Part shown: in pieces, positions 36,241 through 47,434 of the stretch
How positions within the stretch are numbered: the first letter of the stretch is position 1
How the letters are laid out: every line of letters begins with the position of its first letter
Assembly: GCA_036927565.1 (NCBI GenBank)
Contig: JAYESD010000001.1
Location: forward strand, 73,055,751 to 73,119,750
Direction: 5' to 3'
DNA from: Tuctoria greenei
Lineage: Eukaryota > Streptophyta > Magnoliopsida > Poales > Poaceae
DNA: 64,000 bases
Notes under the pieces: generated by a model
Databases searched by the model: none
Told to the model about the DNA's origin: nothing
What the model saw: the letters and a program-made list of their open reading frames with translations, nothing else
Made by a program: the position numbers and the translations under genes

Positions 36241-37926
36241 TCATTCGGCCTCTCTGAGTATCTCCGGTCCAAACACTTGACCTTCCCCATTCTGATTCCA
36301 GAATAAAGGTGTCCTGCACTTTCGTCCATAAAGTGCCTCAAATGGGGACATCTTGAGACTAGCTTGGTAGCTGTTGTTATAAGAGAACTCCGCGTAAGGC
36401 AAGTTTTTGTCCCAACTCTTACTATTCTTCAGGGCACATGATCGCAACATATCCTCCAAGATTTGATTGGTGTGTTCTGTTTGACCATCTGTCTGCGGGT
36501 GATACGCTGAGCTGAAATTCAGACGAGTGTCCATTGACTCATGTAGCTTCTGCCAAAATCTCGAGGTGAACTGGGTACCTCGATCCGACACTATCTTCTT
36601 TGGGACACCGTGTAAACACACAATTCTTGCCATGTATAATTCCGCCAATCATGAACCATTGTAGCTTTCCTTGACCGGAATGAAGTGAGCAACCTTAGTC
36701 AACCAGTCCACGACAACCCATATGGAGTCGTATCCTGACTGGGTCCTTGGCAATCCCACAATAAAGTACATACTTATCTCTTCCCATTTCCATTCGGGTA
36801 TCTTGAGTGGTTGAAGTAGTCCAGTGGGTCTCTGATGTTCCGCCTTAACTAACTGACACGTGTCGCACAAAGCCACATATTCGGCCACATCACGCTTCAT
36901 ACTGAGCCACCAGTATCTATCCATAAGGTCTTGGTACATCTTGGTACTCCCGGGATGGATAGAGTAGTATGAGTCGTGGGCTTCTCTCAATATCAACTCT
37001 CGGATCCCCTTAACATTCGGCACGCATATCCTCTTTCCTAACCACAGGGTTCCATGTTCATCTTCCCTGAAATCTGGAGCTTTGCCAGCCTTCATCAGCT
37101 TCTTAAGTTTTTGGATCTTCTTATCCTCCTTTTGGCCTTCTCTAATGTCTTGTTCCAACGTGGAGTCCACTTCCATAACTACTGCATTTGCATTAGTCAC
37201 TATGCACAGGTTTAATCTTGCATACTCTTCACATAGTTGTGGTTGATAAGCCTGGATCGTCATGCTGTTGCATTGGGTTTTCCTACTCAAAGCATCTGCG
37301 ACAACGTTCGCCTTTCCAGGGTGATAGTTGATCCCGACATCGAAGTTATTAATGAGCTCTAACCACCTTCGTTGGCGAAGGTTAAGGTCTGGCTGAGTGA
37401 ATATGTACTTCAAGCTTTTGTGGTCGGTGTAGATCTCTGTACTTTTTCCGATTAGGTAGTGTCTCCATATCTTCAATGCGTGAACCACAGCTGCTAATTC
37501 CAGATCATGGGTCGGATAATTCTTCTCATGCTTCTTGAGTTGTCTCGAGGCGTAAGCCACCACATGTCCTGCTTGCATCAACACACATCCCAGTCCCTGT
37601 CCGGAAGCATCACAATAGACCGAGAACTCCTTTTGCATATCTGGCATGACCAGCACTGGGGCAGTGGTCAACCTCTTCATCAATTCGGCAAAGCTTGCTT
37701 CACACTCCGGTGTCCACATGAATGTAGCTCCCTTCTCGAGTAGCTTGGTTAGTGTCCGAGAGATCTTTGAAAACCCCTCAATAAATCATCGATAATAACC
37801 AGCCATCCCCAGAAAGCTTCTGATGTGTCCCACATTTTCCGGCGTCTCCCACTTGAGAACATCTGCCACTTTACCCGGATCTATGGATATTCCTCCTTCT
37901 GATATGACATGTCCCAAGAATGATAC
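36241..37926 (-). pseudogene. pol: Retro-2 RNase H and integrase (three stops, one lost catalytic residue)
   Basis: RNase H keeps its Asp (VYCDASGQGLG near 37620) and YTDHKSLKYIF. Integrase has the full zinc site (EAHDSYYSIHPG and LCDTCQ), the second acidic residue (VSDRGTQFTSRFWQ) and the third (YHPQTDGQTE). The first Asp of the triad is Tyr here: SMYFIVGL against SMDFIV in Retro-1. Stops lie at 37927-37929, at 37786-37788 (CGA to TGA side by side in GYYR-stop-FIEG) and at 36649-36651. Integration by this copy itself is therefore impossible, although other copies could supply enzyme. Confidence 0.88.
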
Positions 37927-39250
37927 CTACTTCAACCAAAACTCACACTTACTGAATTTAGCATAAAATTGGTGTTCTCTAAGTTTCTTTAGTGCCAACC
38001 TCAGGTGTTCCTCATGCTCTTCTTCACTCTTGGAGAATATTAGGATGTCGTCGATGAATACGACCACAAATTTATCCAGGTACTCCATAAATACTTTGTT
38101 CATGAGGTACATGAAGTAAGCTGGAGCATTAGTCAACCCGAAAGACATAACAGTATACTCATAAAGACCATATCGAGAGACGAATGCGGTCTTGGGAATG
38201 TCCGATGGTCGAATCTTCAACTGGTGATAACCCGAACGAAGGTCGATCTTAGAGAATACACATGCTCCTCGCAGCTGATCAAACAAGTCTTCGATCCTTG
38301 GCAGTGGATACTTATTCTTGATGGTCACTGCATTCAATGCACGATAATCCACACACAACCTTTGAGTGCCATCCTTCTTAGGCACGAATATGACAGGAGC
38401 ACCCCAAGGCGATGAACTAGGGCGAATGTATCCTTTCTCCAACAACTCGTTGATGTGATCCTTTAGCTCGGCTAACTGATTAGCGTCCATTCTATATGGC
38501 CTCTTATATATTGGGGCCGTTCCAGGTACTAGGTCAGTGATAAATTCAATTTCACGTTCAGGGGGCATACCCGGTAACTCTTCGGGGAACACGCCTGGGA
38601 ATTCAATAACAACACGGATCTCTTCGGTGACCTCAGTTTGATTTAGCCTGATCCTTTGTGTTGGAGCTTGATCTGGAGAGAACTCTACCTTGGTACCATC
38701 AGGGTGGGTCAGGGAGACTGTTCTTGTGGCGCAGTGGATCACCCCATGGTACTTTGTTAACCAAGCCATCCCCAGGATAATATCTGACCCTTGAGATTCC
38801 AGAACAATCAGGTTTGCTGGGAAAACTACCCCCCTTATGTCTAGCCTTACATTAGGGCATACTTGCCGGGTTATCATTTCTCCCCCAGGGGAGTGAACTA
38901 TAAGTTGGTGAGTCATTAAATGCACTACCATGTCATGCCTCCTCATGAATTCCTTAGATATGAAGAATGCGTAGCACCAGAATCAAACAACACTGTAGCT
39001 AGATGAGAGTCGGCAGGGAACGTACCAACAACCACATCTGGTGCATTGTGTGCCTCCTCAAGTGCCACGTGGTTGACTCTCCCACGTGTGGGTTGCTGCA
39101 GCTGCTTCTTCGGGCAACGTTTGACGAAATGTCCCATCTCACCACATTTATAACACTGCATCGCCGCGTTGTTACCTTGGGATATGTTACCTCCTTGAGG
39201 GTTCTGTTGCGGCTGACCATTAGGGCGGGTTGCTGGAGCTGCTGGGCGTG
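37927..39250 (-). pseudogene. gag-pol: Retro-2 gag zinc knuckle, protease and reverse transcriptase
   Basis: Just inside the CACTA-C border the frame gives the CCHC zinc knuckle (CYKCGEMGHFVKRC near 39120-39160) and then the aspartic protease motif (LFDSGATHSS near 38970). A stop separates it from the next frame at 38946, which contains the protease C-terminal part (DIILGMAWL) and RT with YKRPYRMD, FVPKKDGTQRLCVDYRALN, FSKIDLRSGYH and the intact palm motif FIDDILIFSKS. The RT frame ends at 37927. Apart from the breaks the domains look recent and functional. Confidence 0.9.
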
Positions 39251-39258
39251 CACTACAG

Positions 39259-39730
39259 GAATCCCGACGATTTGCGACGGCCGAGGCCGTCGCAAATAAG
39301 CCAAATGTCATCGCAAATAAGCTAATTGCGACGGTTTACCTTATTTGCGACGGCTTCAGGCCGTCGCAAGTTTGTCGTCACAAATAAGCTTATTTGCGAC
39401 GGCCACCGTCGCAAATAAACTTATTTGCGATGGCTTGGAGTGGCCATCGCAAGTTATTGCTGCGGGCTGGCGGGCCCCGCAGATGCTTATTTGCGACGGC
39501 CTAGCCGTCGCAATTAAGGGCCACTATTTGCGACGGCCTGGCCGTCGCAAATAAGTTCAGAGGGCAGGGCCCACGTCTCCTCCTCCGGGACCCACGACGC
39601 TATTTGCGACGGCCAGGCCGTCGCAATTCTTATTTGCGACAGCCAGGCCGTCGCAAACAACTGTGGTTTAATTGCGACGGCTTGTACTCTTATTTGCGAC
39701 GGTACTGTATAAAAAGCCGTCGCAAATAAG
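39259..39730. repeat. Left subterminal repeats of CACTA-C
   Basis: The motif tatttgcgacggc and its complement gccgtcgcaaata occur about fourteen times, often as close inverted pairs that form small perfect hairpins. The same motif fills 48312-48630. Confidence 0.92.
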
Positions 39731-39910
39731 GTTTTTTATTTTTTTTTAAAAAACAGAAAATACTACCCGGCTCGATGGCCAGAATCACAACAAACACAAT
39801 ATACATAATATATACACAGCATACACAAACATCATCACAATCACAAACTAAAATTCCGATACATCTCACATCGTCATCAACAAAGTAAATAAAAGGGCTC
39901 ACTCGCCCAT

Positions 39911-42596
39911 CTAACCTCCAAAGCCACCTCCGAAGTCGAAGTCGTCGTCGTCGCGCCTCAATCCAGGCGGCGGTAGCGAAGGCGACGGCGTTTGTGCAGC
40001 CGTCGCGGATCCCTGCAATTAATAAAACTTAGAGTTAGAATATAAATGCATCAACATCTCTCTCCCTCCCTCTCCCTCTATCTTCATCTAGATCACCCTC
40101 TCTTCCTCTCTCTTTTCATTTATCTCTTTGTCTCTCACTCTATCTTTCTTGCTCACTCTATCTCTCTATTGCTATCCTTTTCCCTCTATCTTCCTCCCTC
40201 TATCTCCATCTACATCTCCCTCCCTCTATATTCCCCTCTCTCTATCTCCATCTACATCTTACTCTCTCTTCGTTCCCATCCTACTCTATCTATCTTTCAC
40301 TATTTCTTCTATCTCCCTTTCTTCTATCTCTTTCTTTCTTCTATCTCAATCATTTTCTTCTATCTAACTATCTCTCTCTTTCATCTATCTCAATCTTATT
40401 ACGCTGGAGAAGAAGGATTACATAGAAACTTACCTGACCCGCTGAAGAAGGATCGCCTGGGAGGACCGGTGGTAGTACCGGTAGCTGGATTCCCAGACCC
40501 TGCGCCCGAGCGATGGCATGTCATTGCAAACATTAAATGCTACCTATTAGTAAGTTATTTACGCTGAATTAATGAGAATTTTAATTTTTAGATTGTTACC
40601 TCCATTGCTTCCCGCATCTGCGCCAACGCTGCTACCTGGGTTTGGATCGTGGCCTCCATCGCCCTCCTTTCCTCCTCATGTCGCCTTTCGTTTTCTTCTA
40701 TAGTTTCTCGGAGGGACTGCATCTCAATGTCCCTCAGTGACACGCGATGACCTCCCGTGCCCGAAGCCTGCGTGGAGCTGCCTCTCGCAGGTCTACCCGC
40801 CCTCGAGTCGACAACTCCGTCGAATACGGCGAGCCTATAAAAAAGAGAGTCAGTAATATGAAATTAAAATATCTTGAATACATTGAATTGAAAACGATAA
40901 AATTACTTGCAAACTCACCTTCCGTGTGCTTTTCCACCACCGGTTGCATACGCGGCTTGAGGATCGATCGGTTGACGTTCCCAATCGAAATCCTCGCCGT
41001 GTATCTTCCTAGCCTCCTCCCCGTACTTAGCCTGCAAAACAATGAAATCGTGTAAGTTCAACAATCTATATAGTTATATTTAATATGAATGATTTCTAAA
41101 CTTACCAAACGCTCGGCTGCAGCCTAACTGCACCCCGTCGGCTGAGAAGGGTCCCTGTGACCTCTCTTCCAAACCTCAGCAGGGGTGGGCGGCACCCCCG
41201 TCTCGCGCTCCTGTCAATACGTGTTAGTACGAACAATATATTAGTAATATATAAACATAAGTTACACACACTTACCATGCATTTAGCTAAACGCAAGTGG
41301 TTATCTTGCCCGTGCCTGCTCTTCCCCTCCACCCCTCTGCAGTCTCGAGCCTTCTCAGACTTAGCTTTAAACTCGTCGCTAGCCCAGTAGCGACAAAGGT
41401 CCCGAAATGCATCGGTCCGACCCTGCAACCAGCTCACGTGGCCCTGCACATAGTTCGAAGTCGTTAAAAGTACAATCGAGGACATTATCAGAAAAAATAC
41501 TTACTACACTCCACGTACCTGCGCGTACTCCTCCTCCGTCAGGTGCCTCTCGCTCTCTTGTCGGAAGTGTAACATGTGCTGCTGGTTCGCCTTCAAGTGC
41601 TCATTAATATTTTGAACACGGGCGTTCGACAAATCTTGTCGATGCGCCTTGGCAGCGTTGAAGTGAAACACTCGCCTCGCATCCTCAAACATGCGACGGT
41701 CGTTCGGGTCCTCTAAAGTATATCTTGCCTGCGATAAAGAATATATTGAAGAGATGTGCACTAAAAGAGTTTAAGAGTTGTAACTTAGAAACTTTTTTAA
41801 CATACTTACCATAAAATCGGCCCATACGGCCTCCTGAAGGTTGCCGTGCTCCTAGTGATGGACGCGTGCGTAGTCCTCCCACGAAAGAGCTGGCACCCCG
41901 TCGATGACCCCGGGATAGTGCAAATGCACTATAGACCCGAGGACACCGTTCACCGGTCTTTGGTGTTTCTCACCGGTGAAAGACAAGTCGTCCCAAGCCC
42001 TGTAAGATATTTATTCATTCATTCATTACTTAAGTAATCAAAAGAAACTAAAATTGAAAACTATAATTTTTATTACCTGTCTCCGACTGGACGAATCACA
42101 GTCCTCTGTGAAGGGACCGCGGGAGGACTGACAAAGTGAGTCCTCCTCGTCCTCCGCGTCTGCTGGGGCGCCACGTCAGGTGACCCAGATGGCTCCTCAC
42201 CAACCGAGTCAAATGCCTCAGGAACAAACTCATCGTCAGCTGGGGGCTGGCTGGCCGAGGGCTGGCTCGCCGAGGGCTGACTCGCCGAGGGCTGCCTCGC
42301 CGAGGGCTGCCTCGCCGAGGGCTGGCTCACCGAAGGCGCCGCAGCCTCTGAGTCAGCCGGTGAGGACTACAACATTCAAATGATTCATAAGTAAGTTTAA
42401 TGTGAATTTGAATTTAAAGAATTTGTCAAAAACGAGTGACATATACCTGTGACGAAGCTCTAGAGCTGGTCTGAACGTGCCCCAGCAGCTGAGAGTGTCT
42501 GCTGCCAGTCGACGAGGCACCAACGAAAGCGTCCTCAGGTCTAGAGGGGTAGAACCCCCTCGTCGGCGGCACCTTCTTACCCTTCTTAGACACCAT
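39911..42596 (-). CDS. CACTA-C tnpA-like (Ptta/En-Spm) protein, multi-exon, possibly one stop
   Basis: The start at 42596 (MVSKKGKKVPPTRGF) opens a 50-codon exon ending in CAG|gtatat. The next exon (42075-42366) has five or six SQPSA/RQPSA repeats and an acidic stretch and ends at gtaata. The third exon (about 41815-41999) carries VNGVLGSIVHLHYPGVIDGV and has one stop at about 41854. Exon 4 (from 41728) gives YTLEDPNDRRMFEDARRVFH and HLTEEEYAQVRG. Later exons contain AERLAKYGEEARKIHGEDFD, a coiled coil near 40650-40730 (REEERRAME-like, alternating Arg/Glu) and the tail DDDDFDFGGGFGG with the stop at 39911. The layout is that of Ptta/En-Spm proteins that bind subterminal repeats. One stop suggests recent decay or a wrong exon border. 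Confidence 0.75.
40044..40400. repeat. Long pyrimidine-rich (CT/CTAT)n tract in a tnpA intron
   Basis: About 350 bases are almost pure C/T on the plus strand (ctctccctccctctatcttc-type repeats). The 173-codon frame across it is a low-complexity artefact. It lies between the last two tnpA-like exons. Confidence 0.9.
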
Positions 42597-42686
42597 CCTA
42601 TTATAATTAGATAATTAGTAAATATGCAAATAAAATATATAAAATTCATGTTACTATCTTCAAGAAAACATTACTTGTAGTCACTT

Positions 42687-45600
42687 TCAAAATTCATCAA
42701 CATCATTGTCATGTGCCTGTGCCCTACTCCTTAAACCAGCCCAACGATCTTCCATCGTGGTCTGTTCTAATTTTCGTTTTCGCGTATCATCTGCCTCTAC
42801 ATCTTCAACGTCTTCAACATCTCCAACTAATTGATCGAGTCCTGCACCAAGCTCGATGATAAAAGTGTCTGACAACTCTTCTTCTTGGTACACTTCTTCA
42901 TCGTCTTCGCTATCATGGTAACCATCATCACCAGGAGTATATAGCCGCTCACGAGGATTCACCTTATATACCACCCACCAAGCACTGAGCTTCGTGCATG
43001 GATAAGGTAGATAATACACTTGTTCAACTTGATGCGCAAGAACAAATGTATCGTAACCTCGTAGTCGGTCCTTATGTTTCACTTCCACCATTCCGAATTG
43101 GTTTTCTCGAGTTCCATGAGTACGATCAAACCAGTCACAGTCAAAGAAGACAACTCGAAGGGTCTTATTTCCGGTAAAAGTAAATTCAAGGATTTTGTTA
43201 ATGATACCATAATAATCGGTTAAATTCCCTTGAGTGTCCATTGCTCTCGTCACAACACCGGAATTTGATGTTGCCGCAAGAGGACGATGAGCTTCAAAAT
43301 GAGTTGTACGGAATCGGAAGCCATTTACGTCATATCGACCATAGCTTCTAACATTCACCAATCCATAAGATAGCTGCCGCAAATCTTCATGGACATTGTG
43401 AGTCCGACACTGTTATAAAAGACGAGAGAATATTACATAATACTTCTTTAATAATAGTAATTTATAATACATAGAAGATGAGAGAATATTACATATTCTC
43501 GAAACCAAGATAGAAAACTCTGCCCCCCATTTATTCCTTCCTTTCGCATCACTTCTACTTGTTTGGCTGTAGGTTGATGCCTATGTGGGCAATATTGTCT
43601 GTGGAACTCGCTGAACATGAAAAAACATCTTTTAGAGTACATGTGTAGCAAAATATGTAGATTAACATAAACATAGGAGAAACACTTACCCGAAGTATTC
43701 CTGCATGCCTTCTATATTCGCGTACATGTAGAGTAAAGCAACAGTCCTTTCCTGTTCGGATAGCTCGTAGGTCGTGTAGCTACCAATGGTGGCACCTCTC
43801 GTTTGAAAAATGGAAAGGTCGCTTAGGGGGGGGGGGGTGTTTCGTCCACATTGTACCGCATCGCCGAAGTATTGATATTGTTTTTTTCCGCAAAGTAGAC
43901 ACTTGAAAAGTATCCAACTTCCTTAAGAGCATATGCTTCAGCGATGCACCCTTCCACCCTTGCCCTGTTGCCAACCATTGGTTTCAGATATCGTAGCGCT
44001 CTTTCAATGTGATACATCCACCTATATTGCACAGGACCGCCAACTTTAGCTTTGAATGGAAGATGGATAAGCAGATGTTTCATTGGATTGAAGAAACCCG
44101 GTGGAAATTTTTTTTCCATCTTACATAAAAGTATGGGTACCTCCTTCTCTAACTTATCCATCATACCGATCTTGATTTCTTTAGCACAAAGCTATCTATA
44201 AAAATAGCTGAGCTCGGCTAAAACCTTCCACACCGCATCATCTAGATAGCCTCGGAACATAACAGGTAGGAGTCTTTCCATTATAATGTGATAATCATGA
44301 CTCTTCAACCCAGTGAGGTTTCCTGTGTTAACATTTACGGCTCGTTTCAGGCTAGCTGCGTAACCATCTGGGAATTTCAAAGTTTTCATCCATTTCATAA
44401 CTTCTTTCTTTTCTTTCGATCGAAGACAGAAAGAAGCACGTGTCTTTCCACCACTTTCAGAGATTTCAAGAGTTGGACGGTGACAAATGTCTGTCAAATC
44501 TAGTCTAGCTTTATAATTGTCTTTCGTTTTGCCAGGCATATCCATGCAAGTGCTTATGATACTTTCGCTCATATTACGCTCCTGATGCACGACATCAATG
44601 TTGTGCATTAGAATCAACGACTTCACATATGGTAGCTCCCAAAGTCCACATATGTGAGTACAATTGTGTTCCTCTCCATAACCTACGAAATATCCAGGAC
44701 GACCTTCATCAGGCACCAGTTTGTCCAACATATCAGAAATTTCTGACCCGTTGAGACGCTTCGGTGGTCCTTTAGTGACAACAGTATTCTTTCGAAAGAC
44801 ATGCCTCTGCTGCCTAAATATATGATTCGAGGGCAGCCAACGTCTGTGACAATCGAAGTAAGATATTTTGCCTCCATGAGTTAGTCGAAAGCAATCCGTG
44901 TCTGAAGCACATATCGGACACGTCAGACGACCGTGAGTGCTCCATCTGGAAAACATGATGTATGCCGGCAAATCATGGACGGACCACAAATAAGCAGCTC
45001 GAAGGTTGAATTTCTGCTTCTTGTAACTGTCGTACGCTTCGACTCCTGTCCACAAGACTTTCAATTCTTCGATCAGCGGTTTTAACATCACGTTGAGACG
45101 TGACCCGGGATGATCAGGTCCAGGTACAATGAGGCTGAGAAACATGAACTCGTTCCTCGTACAAAAAGCAGGTGGCAGGTTGTACGAAATGACAAAGACA
45201 GACCAACATGAGTATGGCGTGGCATTCGTACTGAACGGTGAGAATCCGTCTGTCGCTAATCCGATGCGAACATTCCTCGCATCACGAGAAAAGTCTGGAT
45301 TGAAACAGTCTAGCGCCTTCCATGCATCACCGTCGGACGGATGCGTCAAGAATTCTTTGTTCTCACGTTTACCTTCTTTGTGCCATCTCATGTGTCTTGC
45401 GGTTCTTTTTGAAAGAAACATCCGCTTCAACCGAGGTGTCACAGGCAAGTAACGAAGCTGCTTATGTGCGACATCTGTCATCACATTATCGCCATCATCA
45501 TTAACAACTTCGACATACCTCGATTTACCACATTTCAAGCACATCTTCTCATTGGCGTGCTCTTTCCAGAATAGCATGCAGTTGTCTGGGCACACATCAA

Positions 45601-46202
45601 TTTTCTCATACTTCATACCGAGACCAGATATCTTGATCTTTGACTGATACATATCTGGTGGGGCTTTGTGAGGTTGTGGAAGGATATCGCAGATCAATTT
45701 CATGAGATCATTGTAGCAGTTGATGGAAAAAAAAGTACTTGGACTTAATTGCCATAAATCTGGTCAAGAAAGCAAGTACAGTCACAGCCGTGTGTTCATG
45801 CAACGACTCTTGTGATTTCTTCAGCTCCTCGAAGAACTTCTCTGCCTCATTTGTAAGAGGATCCTCCACTTCAAGAGCTTCTAACATCTCATCCATCCTA
45901 TCAACCTCTGTTATATCATCATCCTCATCAACTTCGGCTATGACTCGAGAATTAGTCTCGCCGTGGAAGGTCCACACTTCATATTGTGGAGTGAAACCGT
46001 TTCGACATAAGTGAAACGAAAGCTCCAATCTTCTCAAAAACTTAGTGTTCCGGCATTTTGTACATGGGCACCGCACCATATCTTTCGCTGACAACGAAAA
46101 TGCTCGATCCAAAAATTGATCTAACTTGATAAACCACTCATCGGAGTGACCACCATTTCTGCTCTTCTAGCCAGTATACATCCAACTGCGGTCTTCAGCC
46201 AT
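42687..46202 (-). pseudogene. CACTA-C tnpD-like transposase (TNP2 family), nearly intact
   Basis: The start at 46202 reads MAEDRSWMYTG, then one TAG where the family has Trp, then SRNGGHSDEWF and the Cys-rich segment VRCPCTKCRN. A T8 run at about 45729 shifts the frame. The TNP2 core then runs 45703-44192 (DNCMLFWKEHANEKMCLKCG, RAAYLWSVHDLPAYIMFS, CPICASDTDCFRL, LILMHNIDVVHQERN, LKSHDYHIIMERLLPV). DUF4218 follows after one stop at 44192 (KMEKKFPPGFFNPMKHLLIH), with a frame shift at a G9 run near 43830. DUF4216 is at 42687-43382 (VVFFDCDWFDRT, VYYLPYPCTKL). TNPD cuts CACTA ends. Few lesions, all simple, indicate recent inactivation. Confidence 0.9.
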
Positions 46203-46254
46203 GTTTGACTCTGCAGTTTAATGCGAAAGAAATTCTCGTTAATGTATTGTTGTA

Positions 46255-46680
46255 TTATGTCACGGCCCTACAACCTAGGCAGATAGATCCTAAACCCACC
46301 CAAGAGTGACCGAGCGGAGCGTGCTCATGACGAGACGCGTGATCCGGATACGAACGAAATTTCGGCAGCATAACCCCGCTGTTCTCCACTGCACGCCCAA
46401 AAATGGTGCAGCAGAGAACAACAGGGTTACGCCACCGAAATCTCGTCCAAATCCGGACCCGCGTCTCGTCACAAGCCACGCCCCTCGGTCACTCCGAGGC
46501 TGTCCAAAAAGGGACAATTCCGAACCTGCACGTCTCACATGCCAATGGCATGTGAGACGTGCTGATCCGAAACGGGTAATCAATTGCTATAGGTTACGTT
46601 GCTCATGTTCATTTATAAATCATTTACGAATGAGGAAAGAGAACGAGAGTGAGGAGAAAAGTGGGTCAGAGTTGAAAGTT
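46255..46680. repeat. Dispersed foldback repeat R, copy 2
   Basis: It matches 7110-7510. The hairpin arms are 46300-46385 and 46405-46500 (gagtgaccgag...gacgagacgcg and cgcgtctcgtc...ctcggtcactc), and a second perfect palindrome lies at 46532-46558 (gtctcacatgcc / ggcatgtgagac). It starts with tgtcacggcccta. It sits just upstream of the tnpD-like gene of CACTA-C, so the element picked it up as an insert or by capture. Confidence 0.75.
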
Positions 46681-46733
46681 TCATAGTCAGGGCCGTCCAC
46701 GATAATTGTGTTCGGCATGGCGTCGTGGCCTTC

Positions 46734-47056
46734 ATGGTCGTGGGACTTCTTGCAGTTGCAGTCGTGGCCTTCATGGTCGTGGCCGTGTTCGGCATGGCAT
46801 TGGCGGCAACGTACAACGTCGGCGAGCCGAGCGGCTCCTGGGACCTGCAGACCAACTACGCCAACTGGGTCGCCTCCAAGAGGTTCCTCCCCGGTGATCA
46901 GATCGGTGGGTACCTGCACGGCCACCAGCCCTCGCTCCCGGAGCCTCTCCTCCGCTGCCGTCCACGCCTTCCGGAGGATCCTCTGCCGCTACCAAGACCA
47001 CCGCCACCGGTTTCGGTCTCGCCGATGTCATGCTCGCCGCAGGCGATATGGCGTAG
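46734..47056 (+). pseudogene. Captured phytocyanin (plastocyanin-like) gene fragment
   Basis: From the ATG at 46734 the frame reads a hydrophobic signal peptide (MVVGLLAVAVVAFMVVAVFG) and the start of a phytocyanin domain: ATYNVGEPSGSWDL, YANWVASKRFLPGDQI. A likely donor follows (cggtgggtacc). The copper-binding middle part is missing. In another frame, from about 46940, comes the Ser/Pro/Gly linker of such proteins (APGASPPLPSTPSGG) and a C-terminal hydrophobic tail to TAG at 47054-47056. Phytocyanins are secreted blue-copper proteins, often GPI-anchored. The fragment lies opposite in strand to the transposase genes and is much GC-richer than its surroundings. It is host DNA captured by CACTA-C. 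Confidence 0.78.
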
Positions 47057-47099
47057 AATATCTCCTCTCTCTTTTGATATTTCTTCTGATACATTATCG

Positions 47100-47434
47100 T
47101 TTTAACCCGCTTATGTATATATATATACATATTTATATTTATATATTTATATATATAAAGAATATTAAACATGCTAAAAGAAACATAACAATTAATCAAA
47201 ATTTGAACATTTAATAACTTAATTCAATGACGATAAGCAGCAATGAACATAAACATTAAGAATACTAAAGCAAAACATAAGCATGCTTAACATCTACATA
47301 ATCAATAACATTATCAACAAATTTGCATAACCAACATCATTAACAACTAAGCATAATTAACATCAAGATCGAGCAACAATTTCTACTCATTCGATCAACA
47401 ATCATTCGAAGATTGAACAATCCATATGAAGGCC
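47100..47434. other. AT-rich spacer, no gene
   Basis: Contains a short (AT)-rich run near 47115-47160 and repeated aacattaa-type words. Nothing else is visible. Confidence 0.5.

Noticed and set aside
39259..39730. Regularly spaced short repeats resembling a CRISPR array
   Set aside because: The repeats occur on both strands, are irregularly spaced and lie inside CACTA termini of a plant genome.
40046..40567. 173-codon plus-strand frame rich in Ser, Leu and Tyr
   Set aside because: It crosses a pure pyrimidine tract within a tnpA intron and is a simple-sequence artefact.
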